From positions 2,046,001 to 2,110,000 of the forward strand of contig NZ_JAUSYB010000001.1 in the NCBI RefSeq assembly GCF_030816505.1: a stretch of DNA of 64,000 bases, written 5' to 3'. The notes beneath the pieces were generated by a model. That model was given only the letters and a program-made list of their open reading frames with translations, did no database searches and had not been told where the DNA came from. Origin of the DNA: Microbacterium sp. W4I20 (lineage in GTDB: Bacteria > Actinomycetota > Actinomycetes > Actinomycetales > Microbacteriaceae). Shown piece by piece: positions 16,728-25,547 of the stretch (the first letter of the stretch is position 1; every line of letters starts with the position of its first letter). The translations under genes were made by a program, and so were the position numbers.

Positions 16728-19202
16728 GTGACCGCATCGCATCCCCTCGCCCTCGCCCCCGTGACTGCACCGCCGAGCACGCCTGACGACTTCGCGAAGC
16801 AGTTCCTGCACAACCTCAACTTCGATCGCGGCGTCGCCCTGTCGGCCTCGAGCGCGAACGACCGCTACTTCGCGCTCGCCCACACGGTCCGCGACTATCT
16901 GATGGCGCGATGGCTGGAGGATCTGCGGCGACAGAAGGAGACCCAGGCCAAGGCGGTGTGCTACCTGTCGGCCGAGTACCTGCTCGGCCGACAGCTCGAC
17001 AACAACCTGCTGGCGGCCGACCTCGCGAAGGTCGCGGAGGAGGCCCTCGCCTCGTGCGGCGTTTCGCTCGATGAACTCCGCGCCCACGAGGTCGAGCCCG
17101 GCCTCGGCAACGGCGGACTCGGACGTCTCGCCGCATGCTTCATCGACTCGTTGGCCACGATGGCGGTGCCGAGCATCGGCTACGGCATCCGTTACGAGTA
17201 CGGCATCTTCCGGCAGACGTTCGTCGACGGTCAGCAGGTGGAGCAGCCGGACGCCTGGCTCACGCTGGGCTCACCGTGGGAGTTCGCGCGACCAGAGGAC
17301 TCGCAGACCATCGCGTTCGGCGGTCACACCGAGAAGTACGACGATGACGGAGTAGTCCGCAGCCGCTGGGTCCCGGCATGGAACGTACAGGCAGTCCCCT
17401 ACAACTACATGGTCCCCGGCTTCCAGAACGGCCGCGTCAACACTCTGCGGCTCTGGAGCGCGGTCGCCACCAGCGCCTTCGATCTGCGCATCTTCAACTC
17501 CGGCGACTATGAAGAGGCCGTGCGGGCGCAGACCTTCGCCGAGAACATCTCGAAGGTGCTGTACCCCGAGGACTCGACTCCGCAGGGCAAGGAGCTGCGG
17601 CTGCAGCAGCAGTACTTCTTCGTCGCGGCATCCATCAACGACTTCCTCGAGAACATGCTCGCCGACGACTTCGAGCTCACGGACCTGCCTGAGCGCGTCA
17701 TCTTCCAGCTCAACGACACCCATCCCGTGATCGCCGTGCCCGAGTTCATGCGCGTTCTCATCGATGAGCGCCACCTCGAATGGGATGCCGCATGGGCGAT
17801 CACCCGTCAGTGCTTCGCATACACCTGCCACACACTGCTCCCCGAGGCGCTCGAGGTGTGGTCGGTCGAGCTGCTGGGGCGGCTGCTCCCGCGACACCTG
17901 GAGATCATCTACCGGATCAACGACGAGTTCCTCCTGGAGGTGAGGGAGCGCCACGGCGACGACGAGATGCTCCTGCGCGACATGTCGATCATCTCCGAGC
18001 ATCCGGAGCGATCCGTGCGGATGGCCTACCTCGCGACCGTCGCCGGCGCCAAGGTCAACGGGGTCGCCGAACTCCACTCGCAGCTGCTGCGCGAGAAGGT
18101 GCTCAGCGATTTCGACGCGTTCTTCCCCGGCAAGTTCACCAACGTCACGAACGGCGTCACCCCGCGCCGCTTCCTGCGCCTGGCGAACCCCGAGCTCTCG
18201 GAGTTGATCACCGCGGCCATCGGCGACGGGTGGACCACCGACCTCGAACGTCTGCGCGAGCTCGAGCCGTTCGCGGAGGATGCGGAGTTCCGCGCCGCGT
18301 TCGCTCGGGTGAAGGCGTCGAACAAGCGCCGCCTGAGCGAGGTCCTGCGCGAGCGGGACGGAGTCGAGATCAGTGACGGTCACATGCTCGATGTGATGGT
18401 CAAGCGGCTACACGAGTACAAGAGGCAGCTGCTGAAGGTGCTCCATGTCGTCACGACCTACGAGGGCGTGGTCTCCGGTGCCGTCGCGGCATCCGACATC
18501 GTGCCGCGCACCGTGATCTTGGGCGCCAAGGCGGCACCGGGGTACACGATGGCGAAGCGCATCATCCATCTGATCAACGCCGTCGGCGACGTCGTCAATG
18601 ACGATCCGCGCCTCGAGGGCCGACTGAAGGTCGTCTTCCCGCCGAACTACAACGTGACGCTCGCGGAACGCGTGATCCCGGCGGCCGATCTGTCGGAGCA
18701 GATCTCCCTTGCAGGAAAAGAGGCCTCGGGCACGGGGAACATGAAGTTCGCCCTGAACGGCGCTCTCACCGTCGGCACCGATGACGGCGCGAACGTCGAG
18801 ATCCGGGAGCTCGTCGGCGACGACAACTTCTTCCTGTTCGGCATGAGCGAGCCCGAGGTCGAGACGCTGACCACTCGCGGCTACCGACCCGATGAGTTCT
18901 ATCACGCCGACGCGGGCCTGCGCCGAGCGATCGATCTCATCGCCTCGGGCGCCTTCTCCGGCGGCGACCGCTCGGTCTTCGAACCGGTCGTGTCGAATCT
19001 GCTCTACGAGGACCGGTTCATGGTGCTCGCCGACTACGCGACCTACATCGATGCGCAGCACCGGGTGGATGCCGCCTACGCCGATCGAGAGGCCTGGAAC
19101 CGGTCCGCCATCCTGAACGTCGCCCGAACCGGCTTCTTCTCATCCGACCGTTCGATCCGCGATTACATCGATCGGATCTGGCACACTCCGCCGCTCGCCT
19201 GA
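16728..19202 (+). CDS. glgP: Glycogen/alpha-glucan phosphorylase
   Basis: An 824-residue GT35 enzyme that releases glucose 1-phosphate from storage glucan. Family motifs: CYLSAEYLLGRQL, GLGNGGLGRLAACF, the NDTHP stretch, and the pyridoxal-phosphate site EASGTGNMKFALNGALTVGT with Lys673 as the cofactor lysine. Length is that of the E. coli GlgP/MalP type. The start is a GTG without a good ribosome site (CGTCAGGTG), so a leaderless mRNA is possible. Three GTCGAC hexamers (16662-16684) lie in the promoter region just upstream. The gene stands alone. Confidence 0.95.
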   Translation: MTASHPLALAPVTAPPSTPDDFAKQFLHNLNFDRGVALSASSANDRYFALAHTVRDYLMARWLEDLRRQKETQAKAVCYLSAEYLLGRQLDNNLLAADLAKVAEEALASCGVSLDELRAHEVEPGLGNGGLGRLAACFIDSLATMAVPSIGYGIRYEYGIFRQTFVDGQQVEQPDAWLTLGSPWEFARPEDSQTIAFGGHTEKYDDDGVVRSRWVPAWNVQAVPYNYMVPGFQNGRVNTLRLWSAVATSAFDLRIFNSGDYEEAVRAQTFAENISKVLYPEDSTPQGKELRLQQQYFFVAASINDFLENMLADDFELTDLPERVIFQLNDTHPVIAVPEFMRVLIDERHLEWDAAWAITRQCFAYTCHTLLPEALEVWSVELLGRLLPRHLEIIYRINDEFLLEVRERHGDDEMLLRDMSIISEHPERSVRMAYLATVAGAKVNGVAELHSQLLREKVLSDFDAFFPGKFTNVTNGVTPRRFLRLANPELSELITAAIGDGWTTDLERLRELEPFAEDAEFRAAFARVKASNKRRLSEVLRERDGVEISDGHMLDVMVKRLHEYKRQLLKVLHVVTTYEGVVSGAVAASDIVPRTVILGAKAAPGYTMAKRIIHLINAVGDVVNDDPRLEGRLKVVFPPNYNVTLAERVIPAADLSEQISLAGKEASGTGNMKFALNGALTVGTDDGANVEIRELVGDDNFFLFGMSEPEVETLTTRGYRPDEFYHADAGLRRAIDLIASGAFSGGDRSVFEPVVSNLLYEDRFMVLADYATYIDAQHRVDAAYADREAWNRSAILNVARTGFFSSDRSIRDYIDRIWHTPPLA

Positions 19203-19232
19203 GGGCGACCGGCGTCGGGTCAGGCGGCACTC

Positions 19233-19288
19233 TTGACAACATCGAGATATATCGTGTTACTCTCGACACACACACGATATATCTCGAT
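19233..19288 (+). promoter_or_regulatory. Promoter and twin operators of the DUF4097-padR operon
   Basis: TTGACA at 19233 is followed by two inverted 17-bp half sites, ATCGAGATATATCGTGT (19241-19257) and ACACGATATATCTCGAT (19272-19288). They are exact reverse complements, and each itself contains the dyad CGAnATATnTCG. The first lies where the -10 region should be. This is a typical repressor site, and the obvious candidate is the PadR protein encoded in the same operon. Confidence 0.82.
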
Positions 19289-19311
19289 CCCTCAACACAG
19301 GAGAAGCAGAC

Positions 19312-20154
19312 ATGACCGAGAAGTGGCTCATCGCCCCCGGCGAGGAACGCGTCATCGACATCGAATCCGTCACCCGCCTCAAGGTCGGTCTCGTCGGAGG
19401 ACAGGTCGACATCATCGCGCACGACGAACCCGGCATCCGCATCGAGGTGCACGGCGTCACCACGAAGGACCTCCGCGTCGAAGCCCGCGACGGAGAGGTC
19501 GAGATCGACCACCCGCAGCTGGGCTGGGACAACTTCCTCGAGGTGTTCCGCAACTTCGGCTCCGGCGGTCCCCGTGCCGAGGTGAGCGTCGCGGTCCCCC
19601 GCGCCATCGCCCTGAACCTCGGCGTCGTCAGTGCGGGAGCGCTCGTCTCCGGCATCCGCAACGATGCCCGCCTCAACACGGTGTCGGGCGACATCATCGT
19701 CGACACCCTGATCGGCGACCTCAACGTGAACTCCGTGTCGGGCGACGTGCAGGTGCGCGGCCTCACCGGCTCGATCACCGCCAACAGCGTCTCGGGCGAC
19801 GTGGCCGTCACGGGCACCGTGCGCAAGGCGACGGTCGACATCGTCTCGGGCTCGACGCTCGTGGATGCCGCGGGCGACGTGAACACCATCAACGTGAACT
19901 CGGTCTCGGGCGGCACCACGGTGCGCCTCGACGAGTCGCTCGCCGCCAACTACGTGATCCGCTCGCTCAGCGGACGCCTGCTCATCGACGGCGTCGAGCG
20001 CAGCTCCTCGGGCCCGAGCAACTACACCGGTTCGACGGGCGAGCTCGCCGGACGCTTCGTCGACCTGCGCGCGAACTCCGTCTCCGGCGGCGTCACCGTG
20101 CTGCGCCGCGCACCCGAATCCATCACGAACGACGCCGAGTGGGAAGAGTCATGA
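19312..20154 (+). CDS. DUF4097 beta-helix (toastrack-like) protein
   Basis: A 280-residue protein of the DUF4097 family, recognised by a repeating NSVSGDV/NTVSGDI/NSVSGG motif from about residue 120 on, the turns of a right-handed beta-strand stack. No signal peptide or membrane segment, so it should be cytosolic. Family members are often tied to membrane-stress or PspC-like regulators; here the partner is a PadR repressor whose start overlaps this stop (ATGA). AGGAG lies 7 nt before the ATG. Biochemical role unknown. Confidence 0.88.
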   Translation: MTEKWLIAPGEERVIDIESVTRLKVGLVGGQVDIIAHDEPGIRIEVHGVTTKDLRVEARDGEVEIDHPQLGWDNFLEVFRNFGSGGPRAEVSVAVPRAIALNLGVVSAGALVSGIRNDARLNTVSGDIIVDTLIGDLNVNSVSGDVQVRGLTGSITANSVSGDVAVTGTVRKATVDIVSGSTLVDAAGDVNTINVNSVSGGTTVRLDESLAANYVIRSLSGRLLIDGVERSSSGPSNYTGSTGELAGRFVDLRANSVSGGVTVLRRAPESITNDAEWEES

Positions 20155-20783
20155 GCCCCGCCGTCTTCTCCCACGGCGACCTGCGCCTGTACCTGCTGTC
20201 GCTGCTCGCCGAAGCCCCCCAGCACGGGTACGGCATCATCCAGTCGCTCACCGATCGCACCGGCGGCACCTACACGCCGAGCGCCGGCACCATCTACCCG
20301 CGTCTCGCGAAGCTCGAGGAGGAGGGCCTGGTCACCAAGACCGTCGACGGCCGCACCACCATCTACGCGATCACGGATGCCGGACGCCGAGAGCTCGAAT
20401 CACGGGAGGGCGACCTCGCGGGAATCGAAGCCGGCCTGACCGACTCGGTGCGGCTGATCGCCAACGAGGTGCGCCAGAGCGTGCAGGAGGCGATGAAGAG
20501 CCTCCGCGCCGACTTCGCCTCGGCCGAGCACGACGAGCGCACGGCTGCGAAGAGTCGGCCGCGTGGCGCGTCCGACGACGCCCGCATCATCAGCCGCGAA
20601 GAGCTGCATCGGGCGGATGCCGTCGTCAACGCGTTCCGCGCCCGCATCCGCACCGACCTGCGCACGCACGTCGCGAAGGGCGGCACGCTCCCGTCGTCCG
20701 TGGTGAGCGAGCTCGAAGACGGGCTGGATGCTGCCGCGCGCGGCATCACGACCGCACTCGCCGCGCTGAACTCCGGGCACTGA
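20151..20783 (+). CDS. PadR-family repressor
   Basis: A 210-residue regulator. The winged helix is at the N-terminus (LYLLSLLAEAPQHGYGIIQS, then SAGTIYPRLAKLEEEGLV), followed by a long helical, charged C-terminal part of about 110 residues that is larger than in minimal PadR proteins and may be a sensor domain. It overlaps the DUF4097 gene by 4 nt. The twin palindromes ahead of the operon are the likely target, so it should repress both genes. Confidence 0.9.
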   Translation: MSPAVFSHGDLRLYLLSLLAEAPQHGYGIIQSLTDRTGGTYTPSAGTIYPRLAKLEEEGLVTKTVDGRTTIYAITDAGRRELESREGDLAGIEAGLTDSVRLIANEVRQSVQEAMKSLRADFASAEHDERTAAKSRPRGASDDARIISREELHRADAVVNAFRARIRTDLRTHVAKGGTLPSSVVSELEDGLDAAARGITTALAALNSGH

Positions 20784-20804
20784 CGGAGGCCGCAGCGACG
20801 GGCT

Positions 20805-20863
20805 GAGAACACGCGGATGGGCGGAGGTGTGGGCGACCATGCTCCGCCCATTCGTGAGTTCTC
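20805..20863. terminator. Long inverted repeat behind padR
   Basis: GAGAAC (20805-20810) pairs with GTTCTC (20858-20863), and ATGGGCGGAG (20817-20826) with CTCCGCCCAT (20842-20851); a mismatched 6-nt bulge separates the two stem parts. It lies between the convergent padR and stress-protein genes. Behind it come three near-copies of a 13-bp direct unit (CCTCCCGACGGTG). Confidence 0.6.
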
Positions 20864-20931
20864 CTCCCGACGGTGTGAGCCTCCCGACGGCGTGTGAGCC
20901 TCCCCACGGTGTGCGGGCCGACGGACGGCCG

Positions 20932-21480
20932 CTACTCGGGCTCCGGCCAGATCTCCTTCTGGGTGTCCGGGACGGATTCGCCGAGCGGAACGACCATGAT
21001 CGGGCGATGCTGCCGGTGCGCGAGCCGCGCCGCGACCGATCCGGTGAAGAACTCCCGGATCGATTCGCCGATGCCGCGCTTGCGGGTGCCGACCACGATG
21101 AGCTGCGCGTCGAGCTTTCCGGCGAGCTGCTTGATCGCCAGCGCCGGGTCTCCGACGAGCTGGCGGGCGGTCCAGGTGATGCCGGTGCCGTCGAGGATCG
21201 CAGCGGCAGATGCCTGGACGGCCTCGAACTCGGCGGCGCCGGCGTCGAAGTTGATGTCGATCGGAGCCGAATGCACGTAACCGTCGGGGTCCTCGTATGT
21301 CACGAAGCGGGTGACGTCCACGTGGGCGACGACCAGCGGCACGCCGAGGAGCCGCGCGTATCGCACGGCCTCGTCGACCACGCGACGATCCTGATGCGGT
21401 TGCATGCCGACAATGACGGCCTTCTGCAGCGCCGCGTTCTGCGAGGCCTCGTCGGACGGAGTGGAGGTGCTGTCTGACAT
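20932..21480 (-). CDS. Universal stress protein
   Basis: A 182-residue UspA-fold protein. It has the N-terminal strand AVIVGMQPHQDRRVVDEA, a middle LDAQLIVVGTRKRG, and the ATP-binding G-x9-G(S) stretch ending GSVAARLAHRQHRPIMVVP. The ATG at 21480 (MSDSTST) is preferred over one 6 codons earlier because AAGGGAG lies 8 nt ahead of it. A single-gene unit divergent from DUF3073. It probably binds ATP and acts in stress survival, as for the family. Confidence 0.88.
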   Translation of the reverse strand: MSDSTSTPSDEASQNAALQKAVIVGMQPHQDRRVVDEAVRYARLLGVPLVVAHVDVTRFVTYEDPDGYVHSAPIDINFDAGAAEFEAVQASAAAILDGTGITWTARQLVGDPALAIKQLAGKLDAQLIVVGTRKRGIGESIREFFTGSVAARLAHRQHRPIMVVPLGESVPDTQKEIWPEPE

Positions 21481-21628
21481 GAGGATTGCTCCCTTCACCG
21501 GCCTGGCATCAGCCAGGAGGTCTCAGCCGCGTGCTATTCTGAATGCTACTCTTACCGGCTTCATCCGGTGTCGTGAAATGCGTCGGGCCTCTGCAGCCCG
21601 CAGCTGAAATCGTGAGGGGGTCTGGCGT

Positions 21629-21814
21629 ATGGGCCGTGGCCGTCAGAAGGCGAAGCACACGAAGATCGCCCGCGAACTCAAGGCGTACAGTCCGTCGGTG
21701 AACTACTCCGCGCTCGAGCGCGAATTGGCTCACCCGACCGACGAAGACGCCTACGTCGACAAGTGGGCGGACGACTTCGCAGACGAAGACGAGGACGAAC
21801 TAGAGAAGGCCTGA
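21629..21814 (+). CDS. DUF3073 small protein
   Basis: A 61-residue protein with the DUF3073 pattern: a basic start (MGRGRQKAKHTKIARELKAY), a middle SVNYSALERELA, and a very acidic end (ADEDEDELEKA). The family is nearly confined to Actinobacteria and its function is unknown. GAGGGGG stands about 9 nt before the ATG, and a clean hairpin terminator follows. Confidence 0.92.
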   Translation: MGRGRQKAKHTKIARELKAYSPSVNYSALERELAHPTDEDAYVDKWADDFADEDEDELEKA

Positions 21815-21832
21815 CCGCCGACTCTCTCGTCG

Positions 21833-21859
21833 ACCCCCGTGCGAACCACGGGGGTTTCG
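21833..21859 (+). terminator. Rho-independent terminator behind DUF3073
   Basis: A perfect 9-bp stem (ACCCCCGTG 21833-21841, CACGGGGGT 21847-21855) with loop CGAAC, followed by a short T-rich tract (TTTC). It is the most classical terminator in the window. Confidence 0.85.
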
Positions 21860-21885
21860 TCGTGCCCTGATGAAAGGAAGCCGCC

Positions 21886-22698
21886 ATGGCCCGCGTCGTC
21901 GCTCTGTACCGTCACCCGATAAAGGGACTCACGCCGGAGGCCCGAGAATCTCTCACCGTCCAAGCCGACGGACGGGTCGCGGGTGACCGGGTGCTGGCGT
22001 TCCGATTCGCCGACGCGGTGACCCCGGAGGACCGCGGCGGTCTCGACTACTGGCCGAAGGCGAAGGGCCTCTCCTTGCAGGACTTCCCTGCCTTGGCGGC
22101 CCTGCGCGTCAGCTTCGATGACACGCAGAGGCGGGTACGGATCGAGCGCAAGGACGAGCTGGTCGTGGAGGCCTGCCTCGACGCCGCGGGCCGCGCCGAG
22201 CTCGTCGCCGCCGTCACCGAGTTCGTGCTCGCGACTCGGGAGGGCCGCCGGCTCCAGCGTCCCGGCAGGCTCCCGCTCGTACTCGTCGGCGACGGGGAGG
22301 CGTCGCGATTCCAGGACCGGGCACGCGGTTACGTCTCACTGCACAGCCACGGCAGCACGGCTGCACTGGCCGACGCGCTCGACGCACCCGTCGACGACCG
22401 TCGCTTCCGCTCCAACATCGTCATCGACGGCGTCGGCCCCTGGGAGGAACTCGCCTGGTCGGGCGAGGTGCGCATCGGCGAGCTGACTTTCCGCACCCAG
22501 GGCCCGATCGTCCGCTGCCTCGCGACCCACGCCAATCCCGACACCGGAGAGCGCGACGCCAAGGTGCTCACCACCCTCACCTCTGCGTTCGGCCAGGGCG
22601 AGCCGACCCTCGGGCGGCTGCTGCTCCCGGCGGCCGGCTCAGCCGAGGCCACCATCCGCATCGGTGACGAGGTCCAGGCGCACAGTCCGCTGTTCTGA
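21886..22698 (+). CDS. MOSC-domain protein
   Basis: A 270-residue protein. The N-terminal beta-barrel part (VVALYRHPIKGLTPEARESL, then GDRVLAFRF) and the C-terminal MOSC core (RFRSNIVIDG, WEELAWSGEVRIGE, GPIVRCLATHANPDTGERDA) are clear, including the conserved cysteine in RC that carries sulfur or binds molybdenum cofactor. Family members (mARC, YcbX-like) detoxify N-hydroxylated compounds or move sulfur. AAAGGA precedes the ATG. No redox partner gene is adjacent. Confidence 0.88.
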   Translation: MARVVALYRHPIKGLTPEARESLTVQADGRVAGDRVLAFRFADAVTPEDRGGLDYWPKAKGLSLQDFPALAALRVSFDDTQRRVRIERKDELVVEACLDAAGRAELVAAVTEFVLATREGRRLQRPGRLPLVLVGDGEASRFQDRARGYVSLHSHGSTAALADALDAPVDDRRFRSNIVIDGVGPWEELAWSGEVRIGELTFRTQGPIVRCLATHANPDTGERDAKVLTTLTSAFGQGEPTLGRLLLPAAGSAEATIRIGDEVQAHSPLF

Positions 22699-22770
22699 GC
22701 CATGCTGTTCTGAGCCGTGCTGCTCTCGCGCGCGGTTCAGACGCGCCGTGCGACCGCGGTCGAACGGCTG

Positions 22771-24072
22771 TCACCAGCGACCGTGCCGGCGCTCCCACTC
22801 GTCTTCGATCGTGCGCCGGCGCCCGGCGACGATGCCGGCCGGGATCGACAGCACGAGCACCGAGCCGACCACGATCAGCGGCACCTGCCACCCGGCCGTC
22901 GTCTCGTGCAGCAGACCGACCAGCAGCGGGAAGACCGCGGCGATCGCGTACCCGATGCTCTGCACGAATCCGCTCAGCGCGACGGCGCTCTCCGGTGTGC
23001 GCGAACGGATGCTGAGCAGCACCAGGCTCAGCGGGAACATGATGGCCGACAGACCGAACAGGCACACCCACAGCGGCAGTGCCACGGTCGGGGCGAGAAG
23101 GAGGCCGAGCAGACCGATCAACCCGCTGGTGACACCCACGAAGAAGAGCGGACGCGTGGCGTGGTACTTCACCACGAGGACCGGCACGACCAGCGAGCAG
23201 GGCAGGCCGACCAGCGCGAACAGCGAGAGCAGGAAGCCGGCGGTCGCCGGGGTGACCTCGCCGATGTCGACGAGCATGGCCGGCATCCAGGCGAAGGAGA
23301 CGTAGGCCATCGTCGACGACGTGGCGAAGACGACCGCCACCGCCCACGCCAGCGGTACACGCCAGAGCCGACCGAAGGAACGCCGGTTGGCCGGTGCCGT
23401 CGAGATCGGACCGGTCGCGACAGCGACGGCATCCTGCATGTCATGGCGACCATCGGTCGGGTCGTCCTCCACCGACTCCGCGGCCGCGACCGTCGGGGCA
23501 GCACGCTCGCGGAGCAGCAGGCCCACCCACGGCACCAGTGCGATGGCCGCGAAAAGCCCCCACATGCCGAGCGACACGCGCCAGCCCAGCGAGTCGGCGA
23601 CCGGCACGGCCACGAGCGGCGGCAGGAAGGTCGACACCGCGAGCGTGGTCGAGTAGACCGTCATCATCAGGCCGATGCGGTCGGGGAAGTACTTCTTCAC
23701 CAGCGGCGGCAGCAGCACGTTGCCCGAGCCGACCCCGGCGAACACGAGAGCCGTCGAGGCCAGCAGCCCCACCGACTCGCCCGCGAACCCTCGCAGCAGC
23801 ATCCCCGCCGCCATGAGTGCGATGGCCGTCACGGCGACCCGCTCCAGCCCGAACCGTCGCTCGAACAGCGGCGTCAGCAGCCCGAAAACCGCGAAGCACA
23901 CCGGGGGCGCCGCGCCGATCAGCCCGATGACGACCGGCGGTACCGGGAAATCGTCGGCGACGTGATCGATCACCGGCGACAGTGACGCGACGGCGGAGCG
24001 CAGCGAGAACGCGACCAGCACGATGCCGATGAGCGCGAGCGTCCTGCCCTGCCAGAGCGGGCGGGCGGTCAC
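22771..24072 (-). CDS. MFS transporter, CynX/NimT-like
   Basis: A 433-residue major facilitator with 12 membrane segments and a charged central loop at about 195-235. The opening (LIGIVLVAFSLRSAVASLSP) and GVGSGNVLLPPLVKKYFPDR are those of the CynX/NimT group (cyanate, 2-nitroimidazole export). The GTG at 24072 overlaps the purF stop by 4 nt (GTGA), which decides the start: VTARPLWQGR. The link to purF is translational, so it is expressed with purine synthesis genes, but a metabolic connection is not evident. Confidence 0.88.
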   Translation of the reverse strand: MTARPLWQGRTLALIGIVLVAFSLRSAVASLSPVIDHVADDFPVPPVVIGLIGAAPPVCFAVFGLLTPLFERRFGLERVAVTAIALMAAGMLLRGFAGESVGLLASTALVFAGVGSGNVLLPPLVKKYFPDRIGLMMTVYSTTLAVSTFLPPLVAVPVADSLGWRVSLGMWGLFAAIALVPWVGLLLRERAAPTVAAAESVEDDPTDGRHDMQDAVAVATGPISTAPANRRSFGRLWRVPLAWAVAVVFATSSTMAYVSFAWMPAMLVDIGEVTPATAGFLLSLFALVGLPCSLVVPVLVVKYHATRPLFFVGVTSGLIGLLGLLLAPTVALPLWVCLFGLSAIMFPLSLVLLSIRSRTPESAVALSGFVQSIGYAIAAVFPLLVGLLHETTAGWQVPLIVVGSVLVLSIPAGIVAGRRRTIEDEWERRHGRW

Positions 24073-25541
24073 GATGTCTGTGACCCCTCCACCCACGCCA
24101 GGTACTCGTCGCTGACGGTACCGGTGACGTAGCGGCCGTCGAAGCAGCTCATGTCGAGTTCGGTGAGCGCGGAGCCCTCGATGATCGCGGCCTTCAAGTC
24201 TTCGACCTCCTGGTAGACCAGGTGGTCGCAGCCGAGCTCCTGCGCGATCTCGGGGATCGTCCGCCCGTGCGCGATGAGTTCGTGACGCGACGGCATGTTG
24301 ATGCCGTAGACGTGTGGATGCCGCACCGGCGGCGCCGCGGACGCGAAGGTCACCGAGGCGGCACCGGCATCCCGCGCCATCTGGATGATCTCCTTCGACG
24401 TCGTGCCGCGCACGATCGAGTCGTCGATCAGGAGGACGTTCTTGCCCTGGAACTCGGTCGACATGGCGTTGAGCTTCTGGCGCACGCTCTTCTTGCGCAC
24501 CGCCTGCCCCGGCATGATGAAGGTGCGGCCGACGTAGCGGTTCTTGTAGAAGCCCTCGCGGTACTCGATGCCGAGCTTGCGGGCGACCTCCATCGCAGCG
24601 GGCCGCGAGGAGTCGGGGATCGGCATGATGACGTCGATCTTGTCCATCGGCACGTGCTTCGCGATCGTGTCGGCGAGCCGGTCGCCCATGCGCAGTCGCG
24701 ACTCGTACACCGAGATGCCGTTCATGACCGAGTCGGGACGGGCGAGGTACACGTACTCGAACGCGCACGGCGCGAGCTGCGCCTCGGGGGCGCACCGCTT
24801 GCTGAACATCTCGCCGTCGTTCGTGATGAACACGGCCTCACCGGGCTCGACCTCGCGCACGACCTCGTAGTCGCCGTTCTCGAGCACGAGCGACTCGCTG
24901 GCGACGACCCACTCGTCGCGGCCCTCGGCGCCGGCGACCGTCGAGGGACGACGTCCGAGGATCAGCGGACGGATGCCGAACGGATCGCGGAAAGCGAGCA
25001 GACCGTAGCCGGCGATCACGGCGATCACCGCGTACGCGCCCTCAATACGGGCCTGCGTGCGAGTGACCGCCTCGAACACGCGCTCGGAGTCGAGGTCGAC
25101 CGTCGAGGTCGTGGTCTGCAGCTCGCCGGCGAGCACGTTGAGCAGCAGCTCGGTGTCGCTGGAGGAGTTCAGGTGCCGGCGGTCGCGCTTGGCCATGTCG
25201 GCGGTGAGCTCACGCGTGTTGGTGAGGTTGCCGTTGTGGATGAGGATGATGCCGTAGGGCGCGTTCACGTAGAACGGCTGCATCTCCTCCTCGTTCGACG
25301 CGGTGCCCTTCGTGGCGTAGCGCACGTGACCGAGGCCGACGTTGCCGAGCAGCGCGCGCATGTCGCGGGTGCGGAAGGCCTCGCGGACCATGCCCTGCGC
25401 CTTCGCGTTGTGCATGACGCCGTTGGTCTCCGCCGTGGCGATTCCCGTCGCATCCTGCCCGCGATGCTGCAGCAGCAGGAGCGCGTCGTAGATGTCCTGA
25501 TTGACCGGGGCAGACCCCACCATTCCGACGATGCCGCACAT
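24069..25541 (-). CDS. purF: Amidophosphoribosyltransferase
   Basis: A 490-residue enzyme for the first step of purine synthesis: PRPP plus glutamine to phosphoribosylamine. MCGIVGMVG exposes Cys2 as the glutaminase nucleophile after loss of Met, so no propeptide is present. The PRPP loop is VLLIDDSIVRGTTS, near residue 370. RHGQDATG-type and GNLTN residues of the glutaminase half are intact. It lies 6 nt downstream of the purM stop on the minus strand, so purM-purF-MFS form one operon in that order. Confidence 0.97.
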   Translation of the reverse strand: MCGIVGMVGSAPVNQDIYDALLLLQHRGQDATGIATAETNGVMHNAKAQGMVREAFRTRDMRALLGNVGLGHVRYATKGTASNEEEMQPFYVNAPYGIILIHNGNLTNTRELTADMAKRDRRHLNSSSDTELLLNVLAGELQTTTSTVDLDSERVFEAVTRTQARIEGAYAVIAVIAGYGLLAFRDPFGIRPLILGRRPSTVAGAEGRDEWVVASESLVLENGDYEVVREVEPGEAVFITNDGEMFSKRCAPEAQLAPCAFEYVYLARPDSVMNGISVYESRLRMGDRLADTIAKHVPMDKIDVIMPIPDSSRPAAMEVARKLGIEYREGFYKNRYVGRTFIMPGQAVRKKSVRQKLNAMSTEFQGKNVLLIDDSIVRGTTSKEIIQMARDAGAASVTFASAAPPVRHPHVYGINMPSRHELIAHGRTIPEIAQELGCDHLVYQEVEDLKAAIIEGSALTELDMSCFDGRYVTGTVSDEYLAWVEGSQTS

Positions 25542-25547
25542 GGGCTC

